Below, piece by piece: positions 5,365 through 10,608 of a stretch of 12,441 bases of DNA (positions within the stretch are counted from its first letter, which is position 1; the number at the start of each line of letters is the position of its first letter). Source of the DNA: Acinetobacter sp. UBA6641. GTDB taxonomy: Bacteria > Pseudomonadota > Gammaproteobacteria > Pseudomonadales > Moraxellaceae. The translations under genes were made by a program, and so were the position numbers. The DNA lies in contig DKLL01000004.1 in the NCBI GenBank assembly GCA_002455755.1, positions 20,895 to 33,335 of the forward strand, given 5' to 3'. The notes beneath the pieces were generated by a model. That model made no database searches and was not told the DNA's origin. It saw nothing but the letters and a program-made list of their open reading frames with translations.

Positions 5365-6411
5365 ATGGCACATCAACTGGAACAAATGGCCTATGTCGGT
5401 GAAACCCCTTGGCATGGCTTAGGTAATCAACTGACCCAAAATCAGCCGATTGAAGTCTGGGCACAACAAGCAGGGATGGACTGGCGTATTGAATCCTCAG
5501 ATGTCAGCTATATGGCTAAAAATGACCGTGGACAAAGCATTATCATGCCCTATGAAGAACAGCGAGTACTTTATCGTTCTGATACTCATGCACCGTTATC
5601 CGTCGTCAGTCAGCGTTATCAGGAAGTGCAACCCAAACAGATTTTAGAATTCTATCGTGATCTGACCGAGCAATCTGGCTTTGAACTGGAAACCGCTGGT
5701 GTATTGAAAGGTGGGAAGAAGTTCTGGGCATTAGCCAAAACTGGACAGACTTCTGCTTTAAAAGGCAAGGATGTCAGTAATGGCTATATTCTATTGGCAA
5801 CCGCTTGTGATGGCACCTTAGCCACTACGGCGCAATTTACTTCGATCCGTGTGGTCTGCAACAACACCTTAGCTATTGCCCTGAAAGGACAAAACAGTGG
5901 TGCAAGTGTGGTGAAAGTCCCGCATAGCACCAAGTTCGATGCTGAGAAGATTAAACAGCAACTGGGTATTTCGGTGCGTGCCTGGGATGAGCATATGTAT
6001 GAAATGAAACAGCTCAGTCAACGTAAGGTCACCCAGACTGAAGCGGCAGCGTATTTTGATGCGGTGTTTAACAATACTAGCCTGAGCCCAATCGAGCAGG
6101 ATGAAGGCATTATTCAGTTCTACCGCAATGTCGCTACCCCAGCCAATTCAGCCCCTAAAGCTGAAAACAAGACTGAACCGAATGGCCGTGCCATGTCCAA
6201 AGTCATGACTATGTTTAACGGGCATGGTCGTGGTGCAGAACTCAGTTCAGCCAAAGACACGGCGTATGGCTTACTTTGCAGTATCACTGAGTTCGCCGAT
6301 CACGAGCGTCGGGCCATGAGTCAGGATCACAGGCTCGATTCAGCATGGTTTGGTGCTGGTGCAGGCCTCAAGCAGCGTGGATTAGAACAGGCTTTAGGTT
6401 TGATTGCTTAA
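5365..6411 (+). CDS. DUF932 domain protein (phage/plasmid-like, TIGR03299 type)
   Basis: This encodes a 348-residue cytoplasmic protein of the DUF932 family, common on phages, conjugative plasmids and genomic islands; its biochemical role is not established. Hallmarks are the N-terminal TPWHGLG (14-20), LSVVSQRYQEVQP (78-90), GGKKFWALAK (116-125), TSIRVVCNNTL (159-169), and the C-terminal stretch GRAMSKVMTMFNGHGRGAEL followed by TAYGLLCSITEFADHE. Length and order match complete family members as I know them, so the gene looks intact. AGGA precedes ATG by 7 bases. Downstream, after a terminator hairpin, comes the YqaJ nuclease and then the Gp3-like protein, an association seen on other mobile elements. 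This suggests a part in DNA recombination or replication of the element. Confidence 0.9.
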   Translation: MAHQLEQMAYVGETPWHGLGNQLTQNQPIEVWAQQAGMDWRIESSDVSYMAKNDRGQSIIMPYEEQRVLYRSDTHAPLSVVSQRYQEVQPKQILEFYRDLTEQSGFELETAGVLKGGKKFWALAKTGQTSALKGKDVSNGYILLATACDGTLATTAQFTSIRVVCNNTLAIALKGQNSGASVVKVPHSTKFDAEKIKQQLGISVRAWDEHMYEMKQLSQRKVTQTEAAAYFDAVFNNTSLSPIEQDEGIIQFYRNVATPANSAPKAENKTEPNGRAMSKVMTMFNGHGRGAELSSAKDTAYGLLCSITEFADHERRAMSQDHRLDSAWFGAGAGLKQRGLEQALGLIA

Positions 6412-6484
6412 GCTTGATCGCTCTCCACCATACAAGCCAGTTACCTCCATTTTAAACCGCTTTTACTTATTAAATTGCATTCAA

Positions 6485-6512
6485 AGCTGTGTCTACGGAC
6501 ACGGCTTTTTTT
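6485..6512 (+). terminator. Strong intrinsic terminator with UACG tetraloop, in the nuclease leader
   Basis: AGCTGTGTC (6485-6493) pairs with GACACGGCT (6498-6506), with one G-T pair, around the loop TACG (UNCG class, closed by C-G), and is followed by a run of seven T. It begins 74 bases after the DUF932 stop and ends only 33 bases before the nuclease start. Transcription of the nuclease must therefore read through it or start in that short gap. Confidence 0.85.
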
Positions 6513-6545
6513 ATGCCCAAAATTGAACAGATACAGGAAATCTTT

Positions 6546-7583
6546 ATGAACTCAGCCATTGCAGCATCTCGTCAAGTTACCCCGCCATTTAACCCCAATT
6601 TACCTAAGCTCTTTACCGCAAAACGCTTTGTCGATACTAAAAACCTCAGCCAAGCAGAATGGCTGGAAGTACGTAGACAGGGGATTGGCAGCAGTGACTG
6701 TGCCGCAGCGTGTGGACTCAATCCCTATATGTCGATGTTGGAACTGTGGATGATCAAGACGGGACGGATTCAGCAAAGCATCGAAGATGAAAGTGAAGGC
6801 CATGCACCGTTGTACTGGGGTAAAAGGCTAGAGCCACTTGTTGCTGAATACTACAGCATGCATACCAACCATAAAGTCCGTCGGGTCAATGCGGTGTTAC
6901 AACACCGAGATCCAGACAAACATTTTATGCTGGCTAATCTGGATTATTCCGTAGTTGGTAGTGAAGAAGTTCAGGTACTTGAATGCAAAACCGCCGGGGA
7001 ATATGGGGCAAAATTATGGCGGGATGGTGTGCCTTTATATATCCTTTGCCAAGTACAACATCAATTAGCGGTGACAGGCAAACAGGCAGCACATATCTGT
7101 GTCTTACTTTGTGGACATGAGACACGCATCTTTAAAGTGACCCGTTCTGAATCCGTGATTCAACACATCATCAATGCTGAGCGTTACTTCTGGGAATGTG
7201 TGGAAAAGGATACGCCTCCTGAAGCCGATGCCAGCGAATCGGCAGCCAAAGCACTACAACAGTTGTATCCGGAACATGTCCCACTCTCTACCACAGATTT
7301 ATCTGAAGATGAGCAGGCCAATCAACAGTTTGAACAACTGATTCAGGTACGTCAGCAAATCGAGAAGCATCAACAGCAGTTCGATTTACTCAAGCACCAG
7401 TTACAAGCCCAGATGCAGCAGACAGAACGAGCGATTTTTAAAGCAGGCTCAGTCACATGGAAAAAGTCCAAAGACTCAGTCAGTCTAGACAGCAAAGCCT
7501 TGCTGAAACAATACCCTGAGTATCTCAGCCAATTTCCACAAAGTAAGCAAGGTGCTCGGCGCTTTAATATTTATACCGATTAG
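6546..7583 (+). CDS. YqaJ-family (lambda exonuclease fold) recombinase nuclease
   Basis: This encodes a 345-residue nuclease of the YqaJ viral recombinase family, expected to resect double-stranded DNA ends to leave single strands for annealing. The start at 6546 has AGGA 7 bases upstream; in-frame starts at 6489 (inside the terminator stem) and 6513 lack one. Family motifs are RRQGIGSSDCAAACGLNPY (43-61), WGKRLEP with Glu96, NLDY with Asp133, LECKT with Glu147 and Lys149, and QVQHQL (169-174). Together these are the complete PD-(D/E)XK active site. Residues about 255-300 (Gln-rich, QIEKHQQQFDLLKHQLQAQM) form a likely coiled coil, followed by a C-terminal region resembling those seen after YqaJ domains in phage proteins. 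No RecT, Erf or Beta annealing partner is adjacent; DUF932 and the Gp3-like protein occupy the neighbouring positions. Confidence 0.93.
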   Translation: MNSAIAASRQVTPPFNPNLPKLFTAKRFVDTKNLSQAEWLEVRRQGIGSSDCAAACGLNPYMSMLELWMIKTGRIQQSIEDESEGHAPLYWGKRLEPLVAEYYSMHTNHKVRRVNAVLQHRDPDKHFMLANLDYSVVGSEEVQVLECKTAGEYGAKLWRDGVPLYILCQVQHQLAVTGKQAAHICVLLCGHETRIFKVTRSESVIQHIINAERYFWECVEKDTPPEADASESAAKALQQLYPEHVPLSTTDLSEDEQANQQFEQLIQVRQQIEKHQQQFDLLKHQLQAQMQQTERAIFKAGSVTWKKSKDSVSLDSKALLKQYPEYLSQFPQSKQGARRFNIYTD

Positions 7584-7627
7584 CCTAAGTCAAATTGAAA
7601 CAGGAACTTACTTGTAATGACCACACT

Positions 7628-7660
7628 AAAAATCCCATGCCTGAGTGCATGGGATTTTTT
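7628..7660 (+). terminator. Strong intrinsic terminator in the leader of the Gp3-like gene
   Basis: ATCCCATGC (7632-7640) pairs with GCATGGGAT (7647-7655), extended by A/T pairs (7628-7631 with 7656-7659), with a 6-base loop and a T-run to 7660. The flanking A-run makes it potentially bidirectional. It starts 45 bases after the nuclease stop and ends 55 bases before the next start codon, mirroring the arrangement at 6485-6512. Confidence 0.85.
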
Positions 7661-7715
7661 ATGTCTGCAATTTTATTGCACAGCCACAATTATCAAGAAA
7701 TATGAGGACATTATT

Positions 7716-8612
7716 ATGATCAAAGGTTTAGCAATCACACCGCCTATTTTAGGGCGCATTAGCATTGGCAAAGTCATCGAGAAGAACGGTAAACGCCTGC
7801 CTGAAAAGGATGATCAATTTACTATTACCAGTCAAATCCAGAATAAGGATGGTTGGGTCAAGCATCCACTAGATGAGCAGCTTCGATCTAAAGCACCGAA
7901 TCAAAAACTCAGAAGCATTCCAGTACGGATGATCTTCAATGATCCTGAGCTGAATCTACGAGCAGAGTACAGCCTATTTGATCGCCAAACAGGACGGCCT
8001 GTTTGTGTGGGTAATGGAGAAACTTGCCAGCGACTGACTAATCAAGGCGTTGAGCGGCATCCTTGTCCATCACCTGATTTATGTCCTTTAGCACAAGGCG
8101 GTAACTGCAACCCTTATGGGCGTTTACATGTCAATCTGGATGAGTCGGATGAACTGGGAACCTTCATTTTCCGAACTACTGGCTTTAACAGCATACGCAC
8201 CTTGGCTGCACGACTGAGTTATTACCATGCAGCATCCAATGGCTTACTGTCATGCCTGCCATTGAAACTGACCTTGCGAGGAAAGTCCACTACACAAAGT
8301 TATCGTACACCGGTGTATTACGTGGATTTGACTTTAAAAGATGGTATCAATCTACAACAAGCCATTCAAATGGCTAAAGACATTGACCAACAAAGCAAGC
8401 AGGCGGGTTTTAATCAAGCAAATTTAGATCAGATGGCACGGCAGGGCTATGGCAATGCAAGGTTTGAGGTAAACAGCGAGGAGGGGTTGGATTTGGTGGA
8501 GGAGTTTTATGCTGAAAGTTCGCAACTACAAGATCAGAAACAAGTTCATGACTTAGCTCAAGTACAGGATATTCAGAAAGGGTTGCAGCAGTCGGTGAGA
8601 GCTGTGAACTGA
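7716..8612 (+). CDS. Gp3-like / 'hydrolase or metal-binding' protein with Cys cluster
   Basis: This encodes a 298-residue protein that I place, from its opening (IKGLAITPPILGRISIGKV) and layout, in the family annotated as 'hydrolase or metal-binding protein' or recombination-directionality-factor-like (Gp3-like). Members occur on phages and integrative elements; phiC31 gp3 of that broad group controls integrase direction. Five cysteines, 97, 104, 117, 123 and 131 (CVGNGETC, HPCPSPDLCP, GGNC), could bind zinc or an iron-sulfur cluster. This is followed by an RTTGFNSIRTLAARL segment (153-167). Gln-rich residues from about 214 form a likely coiled tail. The start at 7716 has GAGGA 7 bases upstream; an ATG at 7617 would place the terminator stem inside the coding region and is rejected. 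No integrase is present in this window, so a directionality role cannot be inferred here. Confidence 0.75.
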   Translation: MIKGLAITPPILGRISIGKVIEKNGKRLPEKDDQFTITSQIQNKDGWVKHPLDEQLRSKAPNQKLRSIPVRMIFNDPELNLRAEYSLFDRQTGRPVCVGNGETCQRLTNQGVERHPCPSPDLCPLAQGGNCNPYGRLHVNLDESDELGTFIFRTTGFNSIRTLAARLSYYHAASNGLLSCLPLKLTLRGKSTTQSYRTPVYYVDLTLKDGINLQQAIQMAKDIDQQSKQAGFNQANLDQMARQGYGNARFEVNSEEGLDLVEEFYAESSQLQDQKQVHDLAQVQDIQKGLQQSVRAVN

Positions 8613-8649
8613 TCAAACGCGAAAAGTTAAATTTTTACAGAGAGCGCTA

Positions 8650-8677
8650 TGATTTGAGCGAATTGCCGCTCGCATCA
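8650..8677. promoter_or_regulatory. Dyad upstream of the second AlpA gene
   Basis: TGAT (8650-8653) and GAGCG (8656-8660) are mirrored by CGCTC (8667-8671) and ATCA (8674-8677), a 28-bp interrupted palindrome ending 4 bases before the AGGAG of the AlpA-like gene. It could be an autoregulatory operator or a hairpin masking the ribosome site. No confident promoter hexamers are visible in 8613-8696. Confidence 0.4.
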
Positions 8678-8696
8678 ATGATTAGGAGTAAACATC

Positions 8697-8927
8697 ATGA
8701 ATGCGTTCACAGGTCAGACTTTTCAGATGAATCAAATTATCAATATTAAAGAAGTTATTCAGTTTACAAGTATTAGTCGGGCAAAGATCTATGAAATGAT
8801 TAATGTAGATTCAAAGTACTACGATCCAAGTTTTCCAAAACCAGTACGCTTAAGTGAATCACGTATTGGGTGGGTGGCTTTGGAAGTGAATCAGTGGATT
8901 GAAGATAAGATACAAAGTCGTGAATAA
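8697..8927 (+). CDS. AlpA-family helix-turn-helix regulator, second copy
   Basis: This encodes a 76-residue DNA-binding protein homologous to the product of 250-471. Shared features are the helix-turn-helix core ISRAKIYEMI (26-35), SKYYDPSFPKPVRL (39-52), GWV (58-60) and the EVNQWIED end (63-70). The start at 8697 follows AGGAG by 8 bases; an internal ATG at 8727 would leave off ten residues and has no ribosome site. A terminator follows three bases after the stop, so the gene is probably transcribed alone or as the last gene of the DUF932-to-Gp3-like block. AlpA relatives act on excision or expression of mobile elements, and two diverged copies in one window suggest two modules or regulators with different targets. 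Confidence 0.88.
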   Translation: MNAFTGQTFQMNQIINIKEVIQFTSISRAKIYEMINVDSKYYDPSFPKPVRLSESRIGWVALEVNQWIEDKIQSRE

Positions 8928-8930
8928 AAT

Positions 8931-8957
8931 GGGAGCGAAAGCTCCCTTATTTTTTTG
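8931..8957 (+). terminator. Intrinsic terminator after the second AlpA gene
   Basis: GGGAGC (8931-8936) and GCTCCC (8941-8946) enclose the stable tetraloop GAAA and are followed by TTATTTTTTTG. It separates the AlpA gene from the methyltransferase-HNH pair. Confidence 0.88.
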
Positions 8958-8965
8958 TTCTTTAG

Positions 8966-8993
8966 TAGACTGGATACATCATCCGTTTATAAA
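8966..8993 (+). promoter_or_regulatory. Candidate promoter for the methyltransferase-HNH pair
   Basis: TAGACT (8966-8971) and TATAAA (8988-8993) are spaced 16 bp apart and resemble sigma-70 hexamers (4/6 and 5/6). The -10 element ends 6 bases before the ATG at 9000, so this promoter would give an essentially leaderless mRNA. That agrees with the absence of a clear ribosome site before that ATG. Confidence 0.3.
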
Positions 8994-8999
8994 GTAACA

Positions 9000-9584
9000 A
9001 TGAAAACAATAGATTATTACAATCAGAAAGCAGATGAATTTGTGGCATCAACTTTTCATATTGCGATGGGGGAATTGTATAAGCCGTTTATCAAGCATTT
9101 ACCTGATTGTGCCTGTATTCTTGATTTAGGCTGTGGCTCAGGTCGAGATGCGTTAGCTTTTAAAAATTTTGGTCATCAGGTTGAGGCAATTGATTACTCA
9201 GAAGAGCTCGTTGCAAAAGCGAAAGAGTTCACGGGAATCAATGTAAAGCAACAAAGTTTCTACGAGCTTGATGAGCAGGATAAATACGACGGGCTTTGGG
9301 CATGTGCCTCCTTGCTGCATTGTGACCGTGAATGTTTACCTGATGTTTTGCTAAGAATATTAAAAGCACTTAAAGTAAATGGTGTTTTGTATATGTCATT
9401 TAAGCATGGTGATGGTAATCGAGAGAAAGATGGCCGTGCATTTACGGATTTAAATGAACAGCAAGCGCAGGATTTGCTGGATCAGCTGACGGGCTTTCAG
9501 TTATTAAAACAATGGATCACTGTAGATCAAAGACCGGGTCGAAAAGAAAAGTGGTTAAACCTGCTGTGGAAAAAACATGCTTAA
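9000..9584 (+). CDS. Class I SAM-dependent methyltransferase
   Basis: This encodes a 194-residue methyltransferase with a Rossmann fold. Motif I is ILDLGCGSGRDALAF (40-54), the SAM-ribose acidic position is in VEAIDYS (61-67, Asp65), and the post-motif region is YDGLWACASLLH (96-107). It continues through a short core into VNGVLYMSFKHGDGN (126-140). This resembles TehB/UbiE-like enzymes rather than DNA methyltransferases: there is no NPPY/DPPY or cytosine PC motif. The substrate is therefore more likely a small molecule, protein or RNA. The start at 9000 (MKTIDYYNQKA) is the natural family N-terminus; TTG at 8955 lies in the preceding T-run. No good ribosome site is seen. Its last 8 bases overlap the HNH gene, implying translational coupling and a joint function. 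Confidence 0.88.
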   Translation: MKTIDYYNQKADEFVASTFHIAMGELYKPFIKHLPDCACILDLGCGSGRDALAFKNFGHQVEAIDYSEELVAKAKEFTGINVKQQSFYELDEQDKYDGLWACASLLHCDRECLPDVLLRILKALKVNGVLYMSFKHGDGNREKDGRAFTDLNEQQAQDLLDQLTGFQLLKQWITVDQRPGRKEKWLNLLWKKHA

Positions 9585-10590
9585 TTTAGTTCCAACTGCT
9601 CAAGAGCAATTGAAGTTTTTGAAAAATATTCAGCTGATTTTGCAATCTGGCAGTTTTAGCAGCACTTATAAGTTTGCTTTACTCATTAGCCTAAGCAGGT
9701 TAGTCATTGAAAAGGGACAGGATTCAGGTGATAGCTTAGCCCTAGAATATAAGGATATTGCTGAAAAATTTATTGAGCTGTATTGGAAGCAAGCAGTTCC
9801 TTATACGTTTCATGAGGATAGTGAGCTGATACTTAATCAGAATAATGGCAAACAAGCGGCAATTGTAAATAGAATCATTTTGCTTAGGCAGACTTACGCA
9901 TCACTGGGCTTGCTGCGCCGTGATTCCTTGGTATGGTTTAGTTTGTTGAAGGATGTGGCAAAAACTGTAAAAGAAATGCCTGTACGTTATTTACAGAATA
10001 TTAATGGCCAAAATTTTGAGTTTTTATACCGGCTTGAGCATTCAAAGAAGAAGTTAATTCTTTTACCTCAAGTGATGTATTGCTTAAGACAATTCAGTGA
10101 AATTATTGAAGAACTTTGTCAGAAGCATTGGATAGATTACATCCGTAAAAATAGTAGTAATGCGGCAATTCTAAATAAATTGCCGAACCTTGAACAATTT
10201 ATGTTTGAGCCCAACCGGAATCAGCTGAATGCAGTAGCTCATGTTTTAGTAGAACTACAAGAATGCAGATGCTTTTATTGCAATAAACCAATGAAAAAAG
10301 GCAATTATGCAGTTGACCACTTTATACCGTGGTCAATGTATCCATCGGATACTGGGCATAATTTTGTGTTGGCAGATGCAGGTTGTAATTCTAAGAAAAG
10401 TAATTTACTTGCATCAAATGAGTTTTTGTATAGGTGGCAGGAGCGTAATCACGCTCAGGATTTAGTTATTGTGGATCGGATATCTGTATTGGGTTTTCTC
10501 ACGGATAAAGATAGATCACACAAAGTCGCAGAATGGGCATATGCTCAAGCAGAAGAAAATGGGTATTTGCTATGGCCTAATAAGCTGTAA
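9577..10590 (+). CDS. HNH endonuclease domain protein, 337 residues
   Basis: This encodes a putative nuclease. Residues 1-220 are a helical domain I do not recognise. Residues about 230-277 carry an HNH/zinc-ribbon signature: CFYC (232-235), VDHFIPW (246-252, with the catalytic-type Asp-His), HNFVLA (261-266) and CNSKKSNLL (270-278). This is the layout of HNH enzymes with two CxxC-like zinc halves, the second here reduced to one Cys-Asn. A C-terminal helix (GFLTDKDRSHKVAEWAYAQA) follows. The ATG at 9577 lies inside the methyltransferase stop region, so the two genes form a coupled pair. HNH proteins next to TehB-like methyltransferases appear in defence-rich regions, so an anti-phage or anti-plasmid role is my inference. 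The gene stops 4 bp short of the convergent nuclease gene. Confidence 0.85.
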   Translation: MLNLVPTAQEQLKFLKNIQLILQSGSFSSTYKFALLISLSRLVIEKGQDSGDSLALEYKDIAEKFIELYWKQAVPYTFHEDSELILNQNNGKQAAIVNRIILLRQTYASLGLLRRDSLVWFSLLKDVAKTVKEMPVRYLQNINGQNFEFLYRLEHSKKKLILLPQVMYCLRQFSEIIEELCQKHWIDYIRKNSSNAAILNKLPNLEQFMFEPNRNQLNAVAHVLVELQECRCFYCNKPMKKGNYAVDHFIPWSMYPSDTGHNFVLADAGCNSKKSNLLASNEFLYRWQERNHAQDLVIVDRISVLGFLTDKDRSHKVAEWAYAQAEENGYLLWPNKL

Positions 10591-10594
10591 ACAT

Positions 10595-10608
10595 CTACAT
10601 ATATGTAG
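10595..10608. other. 14-bp perfect palindrome at convergent gene ends
   Basis: CTACATATATGTAG is its own reverse complement. It covers the last codons and stop of the leftward nuclease gene and starts 4 bases after the HNH stop. It is too AT-rich and lacks a T-run for an ordinary terminator. It may be a binding site or chance. Confidence 0.4.

Noticed and set aside
6489..6545. Upstream extension of the YqaJ nuclease using GTG at 6489
   Set aside because: The GTG lies in the terminator stem and has no ribosome site; ATG 6546 has AGGA at proper spacing and a natural family start.
7617..7715. Upstream extension of the Gp3-like protein from ATG 7617
   Set aside because: The extension would translate the terminator hairpin; ATG 7716 has GAGGA 7 bases upstream and gives the family-like N-terminus.
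8955..8999. TTG start for the methyltransferase
   Set aside because: It falls in the T-run of the preceding terminator; the family N-terminus begins at ATG 9000.
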